From contig JAUIRK010000376.1 of assembly GCA_030549495.1 (NCBI GenBank), positions 713,501 through 777,500 on the forward strand: a stretch of 64,000 nucleotides of DNA, read 5' to 3'. Positions within the stretch are counted from its first letter, which is position 1, and each line of letters starts with the position of its first letter. This document shows, in pieces, positions 12,036 through 23,204 of this stretch. A program made the position numbers and the translations under genes. This DNA is from Nectonema munidae (lineage: Eukaryota; Nematomorpha; Nectonematoida; Nectonematidae). The notes under the pieces were generated by a model. The model did no database searches, was not told where the DNA came from, and saw only the letters and a list, made by a program, of their open reading frames with translations.

Positions 12036-12178
12036 CTATGGGTGGCATGGCAGGTTGGTTGAGATGATGGACTCAGCACGGAAGCCTCTGCATTCGATTC
12101 CTCATCGATACGAATTTGTTCATAGTTTGACATAAGGGGTACATCAGTGCTTTGTCAATGAAAATACACCCGCTACAC
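12036..12178 (+). repeat. tRNA-derived SINE copy (plus)
   Basis: The head reads GGCAGGTTGGTTGAGATGAT (A-box-like) and then GCATTCGATTCCTCATCG (B-box-like), followed by a body ending near AATGAAAATACACCCGC. It matches the minus-strand copy at 9666-9808 at most positions. The pol III promoter elements identify it as tRNA-derived. Confidence 0.72.
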
Positions 12179-12421
12179 CTTACCTTTTACTCAAAATTGA
12201 AAAATTTGCTACATAATTAACATAAGAGAGAAAGGAAACAAAATAAACTAATAAAGCAATTTTCACTATTTTAAAATGGAACCGTCTGTTCTCAGAATAA
12301 TTTCAAAATAATAGGAGGCATAAAGAATTAGAGTTTATTTGATATTTTCAAGTTTTTATAAACAGCAAAAGCCAACGTTTAAGTAGCCAACCCTTATAAT
12401 TAAAAAATTATTTAAACTAAC

Positions 12422-12765
12422 GGTCGACAGACATTTCGCCCCCTGACAAATTGTCTCATAGGTTATTAGTTTCATCCATCTTTGCTTATTATGTGTAAAA
12501 TTATTAAAAAAATTTATATTCTTGTTTATTTTATCTCTATTAAATTATTTCAAATTATTCATTTTATCTCTTAATTTTTTAGAATTGTCCATGAGACAAA
12601 ATGTCTTATGAAAATAACGGGGCGAATTGTCCATGAAACAAAATGTCTTATGAAAATAATGGGGTAAATTGTCCATGGGACGAACTGTCTTATGAAAATA
12701 ATGAGGTGAATTGTCCAAGGGACGAACTGTCTTATGAAAATAATGGGGCGAAATGTCCGAGGACC
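12422..12765. mobile_element. hAT-type MITE with internal minisatellite
   Basis: An 8 bp duplication, AAACTAAC, flanks it (12414-12421 and 12766-12773). The inverted ends are GGTCGACAGACATTTCGCCC and GGTCCTCGGACATTTCGCCC. Between them is a ~45 bp minisatellite of about four units. An 8 bp duplication with such ends points to hAT mobilisation in trans. Confidence 0.85.
12582..12764. repeat. ~45 bp minisatellite, about 4 units
   Basis: Units carry GAATTGTCCATGGGACGAAC and then TGTCTTATGAAAATAATGGG. They form a long open frame on the minus strand, but this follows from a repeat period divisible by three and is not evidence of a gene. The unit also resembles the element's terminal inverted repeat, so the array probably grew from the end. 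Confidence 0.85.
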
Positions 12766-12827
12766 AAACTAACATAAATCAAAGTATTCGAGAAAAGAAA
12801 ATTATTGCGTTTTTTTGAATATTAAAG

Positions 12828-13270
12828 TTTTCAAATGTTACAAAATGTAGCAAACGTAGCGATAAAGATTGTGACTTTTGTTGAAAAAAAATTCTTAGCG
12901 CGAGTCTAACAATATTCATTGATATAAAATCGTAACGATTGAAAACTATTTTAATTTAACTCTAAATGCAAATTAGACAGAAGCATTGGTGTAGCCAAAA
13001 AAAAGTTGATAGAAGGGGTACAATTTAAAAACAAAAAACTTGCGCAACATTATTTATACTTTCTTGATCCTTTCATTGGAGAAATTTTCAAAAACTGATA
13101 ACGCATAAGATGAATGAGAGCACTATGCGGTACATAGGAGTGTGGGTACGGCTCCTCATGCCCCAGCATAGCTACGTCACTGGAGAGAAAGCTGAATGAG
13201 ATAGGAGAGCTTAACAAGAGAAGAGGGCTTGAATGAAAGAAGAGAGCTTGAGTGAATGATTGAGTTTTTG
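12828..13270. repeat. ~440 bp dispersed repeat, inverted copy at 56393-56835
   Basis: The sequence including CTCATGCCCCAGCATAGCTA and GACAGAAGCATTGGTGTAGC is present in reverse orientation at 56393-56835 with high identity. The CAGCATAGCTACGTCACTGG block resembles termini of common arthropod DNA elements. It has no coding capacity that I recognise. Confidence 0.75.
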
Positions 13271-13299
13271 TGTGAGAACACAATATTAAAATTATTTTG

Positions 13300-14019
13300 T
13301 AAAAATCTACAAATAAATTTAGATTTATGTAGGATAGTGGTTTATAATGAAAAAAATAATATAAATTTATGAGGTTAATTATTGATAAATATTTGGTAAA
13401 ACAAACTTTCTCTTCACATTTATTTTCAATGAACTTTCAAAGCGCAATCCAAAACATATTTTTTTCAAAGAATCAAAGTGTAAATCAAACCCGCACTTAA
13501 ATTTTGGAGATCTAATTCAAAAGTTATAAGTAAAAAACGAAGGTTAATTTATAAAAACCGAAAACTAAAATGATTTTCTAAAAATAAATTTTGGTTCTGA
13601 TAGTAGAGTGGTTTTATAATTGTCTTGAAAATTGTTACAAATTAAAGGTGAACATTTGTCAAAATGTAACAATATAAAAATCTACAAATTAATTTAAGCT
13701 ATTGTAAGGAAGTAGTTTATAATAAAAAAAAGAATATAAATTCATGACGTTACTTATTGAGAAAAATTTATTAAAACACATATTTTGATTTTTTTGATAT
13801 TTTTTTTTCTGTGAACACATCAATAAGCGTAATCCAAAATATTTTTTGTGGCATAGAAATTTTTATGCACTAAACAATAATAAAATTAATATTTATCTCT
13901 AAAAATAAAAAAGAAAATAAAATTTTGGCAACTATTTTTAATCGTATACATTATGAACTAACTTGAAAATTTGACAAATAATCCAAAAGTTATAAGCAAT
14001 ATAAAAACGAAGATTAATT
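13300..14019. repeat. Degenerate tandem duplication, ~376 bp unit
   Basis: Unit 1 starts near 13301 (TCTACAAATAAATTTAG) and unit 2 near 13680, each holding the sequence around GGTTCTGATAGTAGAGTGG and AAATTGTTACAAATTAAA. A third related start is the direct repeat at 14020. The region is entirely AT-rich and non-coding. Confidence 0.65.
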
Positions 14020-14774
14020 TATAAAAAAACGGAAAACTAAAACTATTTTATAAAAATCTACAAATAAATTTAGGTTCTGATATAGAGTGGTTTTATAATT
14101 GTCTTGGAAATTGTTACAAATTAAAAGTGAAAATTTGTCAAAATTTAACAAGTTTTAGTTTAAAATTGCCAAATATAAAAAATATGCATCCCGCATCTGC
14201 TTGGTAATGAAGCCCATGGAATATAAAACAATAAAATGGTATTTCTCAAGTAATTATGATATAAGTAATGTATTCTGAAAGCCCATAAAAAATGCTCTAA
14301 TTTGGTATATCGCATGATACATTTTGTTGAGAAATGCGAAAGTTATAAGCTTTTTAATATTTGACTAAAATTTAAGTAGGAACACTACAAATAAACTAAG
14401 CGTACACTAGCCCGATAAAATAAACCACACACGCGTGCTAAAGATGTGGTGAAGCGTATGCGAGATAAGAATTTCCTGCGCTCACAAACGCGTAATGCAA
14501 CATGTGTTAATCTTTCTTAGCATAGTTATGCTCTAAAATCAATCAATAATGTGATTTATTCTTCGCACACTGTCGGTATAAATATAACGAATGCCCTTCG
14601 TTAAAAATTAGAAAGGTTGTATCTAAACTAAATAAAAGTAGACTACGATTATCCAACAAAATTCGTACATTCAATCGACATTAATAAACCACACACGCGT
14701 GCTAAAGATGTGGTGAAGCGTATGTGAGATAAGAATTCACTGCGCTCACAAACGCGTAATGCAACATGTATTAA
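14020..14774. repeat. Direct repeat R, left copy (right copy 17535-18287)
   Basis: The stretch from TATAAAAAAACGGAAAAC to GCAACATGTATTAA recurs almost unchanged 3.5 kb to the right. The left copy is cut at TTAA by the piggyBac end at 14775. The right copy continues unbroken (TTAATCTTTC), so it is an empty-site paralogue that fixes the insertion point to the base. The repeat contains one and a third copies of the ~260 bp tandem unit. Confidence 0.85.
14421..14774. repeat. ~264 bp tandem unit, left set
   Basis: The phrase TAAACCACACACGCGTGCTA begins at 14421 and again at 14685, a period of 264 bp. Each unit carries CGCGT palindromes and a GGTATAAATATAACG block that looks like a TATA element. 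The second unit is truncated by the piggyBac insertion. Confidence 0.8.
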
Positions 14775-16830
14775 CCCTCGCACTACGGACTCTATGTATT
14801 TTTTCCGCAAAAGTATTTACAAGATTATTATCGGAAAACTTTCAATGGGAAAGTTCAATAAAAATAGTATCTAAACTTATAAAAAATGCTTAAGGCACTG
14901 GAAAGAAAAAAATTTAACATTACCTAAAAAGCTCTGCGAATTTTCATTTTTTCTCATTTTTGTACCTTGAAAAATAAATTATTTATAGATGGCGTTAAAC
15001 TTAAAATAGCAAAAAAATTGATTATAAGAAATCAAAGTTTATACACAATTAGGGCAAGCAGTTTTAGAATGAATCTTACAAACAAAATTCGAGCACATGG
15101 AACATTTTTTTGTTGTTTTGTTTTTTTTAGAAAGACAAACAGAGCAGACACCTTTTTTTGAAGTTGTTTGTTCTTCTGTCGCAGCTTTCGAAAAACCATA
15201 AACAGACAGTAGGTACTTAACTTGGATTGGCAATTCAGAAATGTTGGATCTTACCTTCATACACTCTGCCAAAAGTATACTTCTGCCAAAAGAAAAGACA
15301 GCTTCTTTAAAAAAACTTTACGTCCACTTTGCTTCGAACTCGGGAACGATTGAGGAGAGTTGTATCTTGCAACAACCCATGTGTTCAAAGCAACTATGTC
15401 CAAGTAGTTGCAAAAAGTAGCTAGAGTCCATCTTCTACATGGCTTCTTTGATCGATAGCTTCTGATCATTTTATTGCCGACATCAACTCCCGATTTATAT
15501 TTATTGTAGCAGAGCAAACTTTGTGGTTTTGAGTGCTCGCCATATGTTGTTATGTTTTTGTGTTGAGATGACAAGAGGTACACGACTTTGAAGTTATTGC
15601 GAGCATGTTTTCTTGGTATGTACGCAGAAAGTGAAGCATATTCAGAATAAATAACACGACTTTCACATTCCGCGAGGCGAAGTCCTTTCAAGTGGTTAGG
15701 CTTAAAAATCGTAGGAACAAATCGTCTGTTCCCATTGACAGTGCCACAAAGGGATATATCTCTATCGTGGCACCAGACAGCCAGCTCATGACTGGTAAAA
15801 AACCTGTCAGTAAAAACGCCACAACCAGATGGAATCTTTGAGTCTTGTATAAGTCTTTTTGAAATATTCAAGGCTGAAAAATGTGAATTTCCCATACCAG
15901 GTATATAGAGTTCGGGCATCATATAAAAAAAATATTCTGCATCATTTATGATAACATTTTAGACCGTAGTGCCCAGGTTTCTTAGGATCATATATTTTCA
16001 ACCTGCACTTTCCTTTGAAGCTGATAAGTTGCTCATCTATTGTTACATGTGAATGAGGAGTCCAGTACTTTGAGAAAACATTGCGGAAGTGATCATGTAC
16101 TTTCCTGATCGGACTCAATTTATCTCCAACATCTCTTTGTGTTTTGTCATCAAAAGTGATGAAAAGATGAATGAGTGTAAACATGTCCCTTCCCAAGCTG
16201 GCTCTTAGAAATGGAATTCCAAAATTAGAAAACAAATCACAAATGGCAACTTTCTGGTCTCCACTTTGGCCAATATAAAGTAAGCTAGCAAAGTACGAGA
16301 GGAGATGATGAATTTCAAAATTCTTATAACAATGAGCCAATCCTCGATGTTTAGGGTTTTCAGATCTGAAAAAATAGTTTCGATATTTAAAATAAAGAAT
16401 ATATAAGCAAAACTTACTCGAAGTTGGTTTTTAGTTTTGCAGCTGTCATTTCATAGATATATGAAATCAAATTCACATAAAAAAAAGTTTGAATATGAAC
16501 AGAATGTCGTCAGTGTCTTTCATAGACCCTTTAGGTCCTGGGGGATTACTAATTGCGTTTCTGATATTGATTTATTGGGGACGACCTTCAAGAGCAGATA
16601 TGGGTCTCCAACGATAAATAGTTTGGTCAGGAGCTAACAAATCATCTTCAATTACAAGAGATGATGAAGAAGAAGAATGAGATGATAGGGATGAGTAGGA
16701 GGAGGAAGTAAACGAATAAGATGTTTGTTCTTCTCCGCTTTCAGAACTACTTTCTATGGAAAAGTCAGAGCTCATGATTTTCAAAAGGATTTTGCAAAGA
16801 TCTTCAAGCCGAAACGTTCTTTGAGTATAA
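14771..16830 (-). mobile_element. piggyBac element, 3' end intact at TTAA, 5' end not found
   Basis: The element begins at 14775 with CCCTCGCACTACGGACTC right after TTAA (14771-14774). The TTAA target and CCC tip are standard for piggyBac. The transposase gene runs on the minus strand towards this end. The other end is not seen before the right copy of repeat R at 17535, so a deletion or unequal exchange probably removed it. Confidence 0.8.
15039..16784 (-). pseudogene. piggyBac transposase, one intron, about two frameshifts
   Basis: The protein starts at 16784 with an acidic, Ser-rich N-terminus (residues 1-70). Mid-protein hallmarks follow: DKLSPIRKVHDHF, then TIDEQLISFKG (first catalytic Asp), VFTDRFFTS (second Asp) and CYNKYKSGVDVGNKMI (third Asp). 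RRWTLATFCNYLDIVALNTW is the family's late signature, and the C-terminal zinc ribbon is CSVCLSKKNKTTKKCSMCSN with CKIHS. A 52 bp intron (16366-16417, GTAAGT...TTTTCAG) joins KLKTNFE to ENPKHRG-type sequence. Frame changes occur near 15945 and near 15270, the latter beside a short duplication. All three catalytic Asp remain, so decay is recent. Confidence 0.9.
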
Positions 16831-17534
16831 GCTGGGTTTATGTAACAAAATCAATTTGGAAAACAGTAATCAGCGAACGATAGAGTCTCAAGAAAGATGC
16901 AATGAAGAGAGGAGTATATTTATCAAATCAAGTTCACAATGGAAACGCAAAAACTAGAATACTTTCAACGAGAGAAAAAATAATAAATAAATTATAAACG
17001 CATCACATGTGCTTTGATAAATCAATATCATTACTTCTACAATACCATTATGCATGAAGCCACATGCCGCCTGGCTATTGAACGCTGAACTAAGCGTATA
17101 GATAGAAAATACAATTGACGAACAATGTGTCATTGAGATTATATTATATCATAAATGAGCTGATGAGTTATTGAATGAATTTTGTGGCACTGTTATGCTT
17201 TTATTTACGTTATTACTATACATCTCCTGATACATGATCACAATAATGATCTATGGCAGAGTTCAAAATATGTGGTAAGTAAAAGAAAATAAAGGAACGA
17301 TTGGTTCACCATTGTTTTCATTTTATCACTACCATTACATGCGTGATGAGAAGTGATGAAGCAGTTTGCACCATCAAAGTTTCAGCAGTTTGTTATTACT
17401 TTTATTTCTCTCATGAATTTTAGATCTCCTGCTATTAATTGATACAAAATGCCGGTAAACGGAGAAGAGTTGGCAAAGGAGAAGAATTGGCAACCTATAC
17501 GCACTGCTACTATGAGTAGCAAAAGGCGGCAACA
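16831..17534. other. Segment between piggyBac gene and repeat R
   Basis: It should contain the piggyBac 5' end, but no GGG-TTAA tip resembling the left terminus was found. There is no open coding region. Confidence 0.4.
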
Positions 17535-18287
17535 TATAAAAAAACGGAAAACTAAAACTATTTTATAAAAATCTACAAATAAATTTAGGTTCTGATAGTA
17601 GAGTGGTTTTATAATTGTCTTGGAAATTGTTACAAATTAAAAGTGAAAATTTGTCAAAATTTAACAAGTTTTAGTTTAAAATTGCCAAATATAAAAAATA
17701 TGCATCCCGCATCTGCTTGGTAATGAAGCCCATGGAATATAAAACAATAAAATGGTATTTCTCAAGTAATTATGATATAAGTAATGTATTCTGAAAGCCC
17801 ATAAAAAATGCTCTAATTTGGTATATCGCATGATACATTTTGTTGAGAAATGCGAAAGTTATAAGCTTTTTAATATTTGACTAAAATTTAAGTAGGAACA
17901 CTACAAATAAACTAAGCGTACACTAGCCCGATAAAATAAACCACACGCGTGCTAAAGATTGGTGAAGCGTATGCGAAATAAGAATTCCCCGCGCTCACAA
18001 ACGCGTAATGCAACATGTGTTAATCTTTCTTAGCATAGTTATGCTCTAAAATCAATCAATAATGTGATTTATTCCTCGCACACTGTCGGTATAAATATAA
18101 CGAATGCCCTTCGTTAAAAATTAGAAAGGTTGTATCTAAACTAAATAAAAGTAGACTACGATTATCCAACAAAATTCGTACATTCAATCGACATTAATAA
18201 ACCACACACGCGTGCTAAAGATGTGGTGAAGCGTATGTGAGATAAGAATTCACTGCGCTCACAAACGCGTAATGCAACATGTATTAA
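17535..18287. repeat. Direct repeat R, right copy (empty piggyBac site)
   Basis: Near-identical to 14020-14774 with a few substitutions and short gaps (for example a 4 bp shorter stretch near 17940). At 18284-18287 the TTAA is uninterrupted. Confidence 0.85.
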
Positions 18288-18475
18288 TCTTTCTTCGCAT
18301 AATTATGCTCTAAAATCAATCAATAATGTGATTTATTCTTCGCACACTGTCGGTATAAATATAACGAATGCCCTTCGTTAAAAATTAGAAAGGTTGTATC
18401 TAAACTAAATAAAAATTGTTTCGAAATAAAAGTTGACTACGATTATTATCCAACAAAACTCGTACATTCGATCGA
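17937..18475. repeat. ~260 bp tandem unit, right set, two copies
   Basis: TAAACCAC blocks at 17937 and 18197 define a 260 bp period. Both units hold TGCTCTAAAATCAATCAATA, then GTCGGTATAAATATAACG, then AACGAATGCCCTTCGTT, which is a perfect hairpin. The second unit has a small insertion near 18415 (TTGTTTCGAAATAAAAG). Confidence 0.85.
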
Positions 18476-18479
18476 CATT

Positions 18480-19082
18480 TTTGACTTCAAAAATAATTTA
18501 AAATTTATTAGAAAAACATTATATTGACCTATACTACTGACCCATAAAAAGTAAAAAATATATATTCATTTTCGACAGTTTTCTTTAACTATGACATTTT
18601 AAAATGAAAAAACCATATTCTACCTTTGTGAATATAAAATATTGAAAAAATAATATATAAACTCATCGCGTTAATTATTGGTATTTTTTCAAACTAGATA
18701 AAAGTTGCTGACCTCACATAAAAGCAGATTTTGGAAAAATAAAAATATATTTATTTGTATAACCTAGCCTATATTAACCACAAAGAGTATACCTTTCCAA
18801 TGATAATATTTTCATTCAAAGTTTTTCTTTAAATCTTCACATTATGCTCCACTCAAAAGGTAGTCCGTTTTTTTTTCCAAAAATTTAGACCAAATTTTTT
18901 GAAGTAAAGCCCATTTATTAAAATTTTTTAAAACTTTTGCAAAAATAAATTATTCTAGAGTATGTAGCAAACGATAAGCTTTTTAATGATATATATATCA
19001 TGAAAAAGAATTATTGAAAAACAGTTTAATTCTTTCTGCAAATCAAACAAGTAAAAACTTCAAAAAATCGTATTAGTAGTAG
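18480..19082. other. AT-rich spacer
   Basis: No coding or repeat structure was recognised between the tandem units and the transposon at 19087. Confidence 0.45.
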
Positions 19083-19086
19083 TTAG

Positions 19087-21596
19087 GGTGATTCCTAAAA
19101 AAAAATTTTTTGACACCATGTCAGAAAGATGAGTTTTTACGTGTAGAATACGATTCTTTTAGTTTTTTTGGCTGAAAATTCAAAAACCTTCCGCTCCTCT
19201 TTATGGAAAATAATTTTTTTTAACTAAATTTCAAACTTAAAACTCTAACATATAATTGAAATTTGTAAAAAATTTTAAGTAAAATTTATTTTAAAAACAT
19301 ATAAAATATGAAGAAAAGTTATCAGAAGGTGTTTTTTCCAACAAACTTCATGTTTAAGTATTCTATTTTTTTGAACTTTTGTGTAGCTCCTCCATTAATT
19401 TAACTGCTCTTTCGGTGTTTTGATTACTTCTTGCAATATCTACTCTAGACTTCTCACACTTCCAGTGTTTATTCAAACATTTTAATGCTGTGTTACACTT
19501 TATTTTTTGGATTCCTCCAAGCAATTTTTCATATATAAGTGAATCATAATGTTGAGAGTGGAACCAGGCATCTGCCCAATTATTTGCTATAAACTCGCAG
19601 ACAATTTCAAAAGAATTTCTTTGATCAGGCAAAAGAAAAAATGCTATCAATGTGTAAATTGCCCGTGAGTTCCATCTTGCCTGGTGTAAATTTGGCAATT
19701 TTTTCCACTTGATCAATGGAAGCTTTAAGGTCTGTTTGTAGAATCTGAATGCCATACACAACTCATAAAGAAACTTAAAATCATCACGCCATCCTCGATT
19801 TTCATATTCTGGCATTTCAATTAAAGCTAGAGAACTATAGGAATTACTATAGTTTTATCATAGTTCTTTGAAATAGATTCAACAAAGAAGTAATTAATTT
19901 AGCTGTGGTTTTGTTGTTTTTTGAAAAAAGAAAAAATTCAGCACATGCTTCAATATCAAGTCCAATACGTGATGTTGGCAGCCTATATATTGCGCTTCAG
20001 CATGACCCAAATTACATTTTGACTACTCCGCCATGACAACCAGTGTTGGTTGCAGTTGTATCGCAAATAATCATGCATATGTTTTTCCAAGCGTTGTAGT
20101 CGCTAATCAGTTTTTCCATCTCTTTAAAAATGGCTTTTGCTGAGCCTGATTCACATTTCAAAATCCCGAGCTTAATTTCATAATTTTGATTTGTTAAAAG
20201 CACAACTTGATATTCTTCACCTTTTAACTTTTTTCCGTCAAATTGTAAGCAAAATGAATCCAAAGAATTTGAAAGAAAATTGGAAACTTTAACTTTCATG
20301 GCCCTTCCATCATTGATCACTTGTTTCCATATCGAAGATTGTCTAGGAACTGAAATATCAAAACACTCTTTCTTGAATGTTGTAAGAATTTGATGTGCTT
20401 TGTGTGTCGAGACATTGTTTTTATTCACCAGAATACTCTCTGTTTTTGTCAAACCTTTTTTGAATTTAGGCTCACGGATTTTGCAAAGAGATGATGATGA
20501 TGATGACGAGGATGACAATGATAATGATGATGATGAGAGAAGCGAAGCTTCATCGTTCGAACTTAAATTTGAGGAAGAGTTGTGATCAACGTGAACTAAA
20601 CTTTCAGATATGTGATTTTTTATTAACTTTTTTTTACTTGGATGTATAGAGCTTGAAGGAGCCTCCTTTAATGTTGAGTAGCCCACTCTTCCTAGGCTTT
20701 CAATTTGTTTTTTATAGAACTCTTTATCTTCCTTACATTTCCAAAAACCATTAACATTTGTATTATCAAACAAACCTGGAAGAATATCTGATATAAATTT
20801 CTCGGACTGTCTTTTTCTATTCTTATTTTCTAATTGTATGAGAATTCCAAGTTTTTTTCTAATAAGGGATTTAGAAAGTAGTGGAAAATCAAGTGTTTCT
20901 TTCCAAAGGTATTCAATCTCACTCAATATAAACTTGATTCTTTCTTCTTTGTTCTTAGTCCTGTTATATAAAAATTTGAAATTACCAAGAATTTGACAGT
21001 TAGTCGGAATTCTACTCAAATGAGAAAGAAACTCTATTAAAGGAATTTTACTTTCCCTTTTTTGTTTTGATTTGAACTTTAAATTTCTTTCCCAAGTATT
21101 CTTATTGATTTGAACTTTTAAACTCTAATTTCTTGAGTTCATCTTTAATTGGAACAAAAAAATTGTTAAAATCTTAAATAAAAACAATAAATGAAAATAA
21201 TCTTAAATAAAATAAAATTATAAAAATAAATTTATATAAAATTATCTATAAGAGTTTTTTTTAAATATAAACTATTAATTGAAATATTTAAATAAAAACA
21301 TATTTTATTAAAAATATTGATAAAATTAAAAAAATTACAGATGCTTTGAATGTCACCAAAAAGACACTCCAATAATTTTTTTATTACCATCATCTATTGT
21401 TAAAATTTAGCACTAAGGTTACAATACTTGTAACTAAAAAAAATACAAGTTTTTTATCAAATTTATATTTTACTTGGAGCGGAAGCTTTTTTAAACATGG
21501 ATAAATTTTATTGTTATATTTACTCTTCATATATGTTTTCTCATCGAATGAATGGGGTGTCATTTAAATTTTCGAAAATTTTTTTTAGGAATCACC
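19087..21596 (-). mobile_element. Unclassified DNA transposon with TTAA-type ends, 2.5 kb
   Basis: The ends are inverted: GGTGATTCCTAAAAAAAA on the left, and the same sequence read inward from 21596. A shared subterminal block CTTCCGCTCC sits about 110 bp in on both sides. The right flank is TTAA (21597-21600) and the left is TTAG (19083-19086), so the target was probably TTAA with one later change. A transposase-like gene fills the interior on the minus strand. TTAA use suggests the Kolobok or piggyBac end of the DDE transposons, but the protein is not a typical member of either. Confidence 0.8.
19363..21165 (-). pseudogene. Transposase-like protein of a FDGK / CDTTATNTG family, frame-broken
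   Basis: The main open part (21019-20012) contains LSRIPTNCQILGNFKFLYNR and YLWKETLDFPLLSKSLIRKK, then a Ser-rich spacer (about residues 150-190, encoded by a GAT microsatellite on the other strand), then CLQFDGKKL and ICDTTATNTG. The interval 20011-19816 still encodes GCQHHVLDLILKHVL-type sequence out of frame. The last part (19815-19363) has MPEYENRGWRDDFKFLYELC, ARWNSRAIYTLIAFFLLPDQ, NNWADAWF and KHWKCEKSRVDIARSNQNTE. I recall proteins like this from cnidarian, aphid and copepod genomes; the FDG, CDTT and HH residues look like a DDE-type core (inference). Three frame breaks are visible, near 21100, at about 20010 and at about 19820. Confidence 0.7.
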
Positions 21597-21600
21597 TTAA

Positions 21601-22369
21601 GTAGTATATTACATAAACTTTCAAGCAATCATGTAGTTTTTATGAAATAAAACTGCAATTTCAAAGTTAAGTGTTTTGAACTTTTAGGTAGAATTTTTGA
21701 AATGTGGCTTTCAATATGTATGTAAAATATTTTTTTAAAATTTTTATTTTAAGTATATCAAAATTAAACGATTTAAAACGATTTACAACATATTTAAATA
21801 TATAATAAGGCTGGCAAGTTGTCTCACCTGAGGTCTTGCCAGACCTCTGATCATAATAGCTTCTAAATACTGTGAGTAACCATTATAACCCGAATCGCTT
21901 AAAACGCGTTATTCCTTGGCTCCAGAGTTTACAGATTTATATGGCATATGAATCATGTCTATTTTAGCCTAAAGATCGTTATAACTAACAAGGAAAGTTC
22001 GAATGTCGAAACAACAGTGATTGTATTACGAACGTGAATAGCAGTGTATCATCAAACGTGTAAAACAGCTGCAGTTTCATTACAATGTGTGCTCATCTCG
22101 CAAATACACATATATTAGTTCTTCTGAACTGCGTATCTGCATCATGGCTAAAGTAGATGTATCGGATGTGAATTTTTTACATCTGTGGATGCGGAAAAAT
22201 ATTTTTAGAAAATTGTATATTTTTTATTTTACAGTATCTTACTATTTTAATTCCTTTTTTACATTTTTTACTGTTTTTTACCACCAATGTAAAAAAACCT
22301 AAATCTTATTTAATATAATTATATTTAATTACCGTTAAATCTTTTTTTTTAGAAATAACACTTTTTCTA
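21601..22369. other. Spacer with possible hAT-MITE end
   Basis: Mostly non-coding. AGATGTATCGGATGTGAATT near 22152 and GTGGATGCGGAAAA near 22183 resemble the ATCCGC-rich termini of a common hAT MITE type, also hinted at 24757. No boundaries could be set. Confidence 0.35.
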
Positions 22370-23200
22370 CTTTCCCCCTAGTAATCTCTTTCTTTTGTCA
22401 GTATAAATATTACCGGCGCTGCTAAAGAGCTACTCGCTTTGAACAGTACTAGGAGGATAGGTGAGGTGAATGACATGCAATTTTTGATAAAAATGGAAAT
22501 TCTTTTTTTTAGTTTTCCACCAATCTAAGCTTTGAGTAGCCGTACCATTAATTCTTTTTTCTTTTTGATACTTCGTTATTTCTCATTAAAAGCTTCATTA
22601 TCTTTATTTTCTTTCTCGTTTTTTTCTTCACTACTAGAGTTTAGAATAGAGTCCATAGCTTCATTAAAAGAGGTATAAACTTCATTAGTACTTTTCTTCA
22701 TTTTCAAAAATTTTTATTGTATGAGCTGTTATATTCAAAAGCGAAACACAGGCAACAGTATCGGACCAACTATCAGTTGTGCAAGATATTTTTGCTCACA
22801 TAGAATTTGCTGTACGCTTTTTTTTACCGAATATCTTCAACATGACTAAAAAGTTGGTTGTCTAAACCAAGCATTTCTGAAACAAGGAAATCTACTTTAC
22901 GTAAATTTTCATTAGAATCTTCCCATTTTTTTATTTTGTAAAACATTACAAAATATTTTTTTGCTTTTCTTCCGTTTTAGTTTTTTTGTGACATTTTCAA
23001 ATTATTTTTTATTCTTTCTTCATTACTCTATTTTTCTTCTAATAGTTTTGACATTTCTAAATGCTTTGATTTTAAATGATTTCTTAAGGAGGTAGTTCCT
23101 CTTCCTTTTCTGGAATAATTTTTCTTACAATACAGCATACTGAATCTTTTTCTAAAACTTGAAAATATTTCCAAACTAAACTACTTCTGGATGACATTCT
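22370..23200 (-). pseudogene. hAT element remnant: BED zinc finger plus C-terminal tail, middle deleted
   Basis: Read on the minus strand from 23200, the sequence gives a BED finger: VWKYFQVLEKDSVCCIV, then RGTTSLRNHLKSKHLEM with the Cys and His pattern largely kept. At the other edge (22450-22380) it reads SSSLAAPVIFILTKERDY, the degenerate hAT dimerisation signature (SAASERVFSTAGRI...KERN). Only about 830 bp separate them, so most of the transposase has been deleted. Stops interrupt the frame. Confidence 0.65.
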
Positions 23201-23204
23201 AACT

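Noticed and set aside
12545-12775. A 76-codon minus-strand frame with repeated SPHYFHKT motifs
   Set aside because: It is the translation of a 45 bp minisatellite inside a MITE; a period divisible by three keeps the frame open.
13050-13283. A 77-codon frame also found at 56341-56613
   Set aside because: Both are copies of one non-coding dispersed repeat; the shared frame shows repeat identity and not selection.
20400-20585. Acidic plus-strand frame (DDDDDDEDDN...)
   Set aside because: Shadow of the Ser-rich spacer of the minus-strand transposase, caused by a GAT microsatellite.
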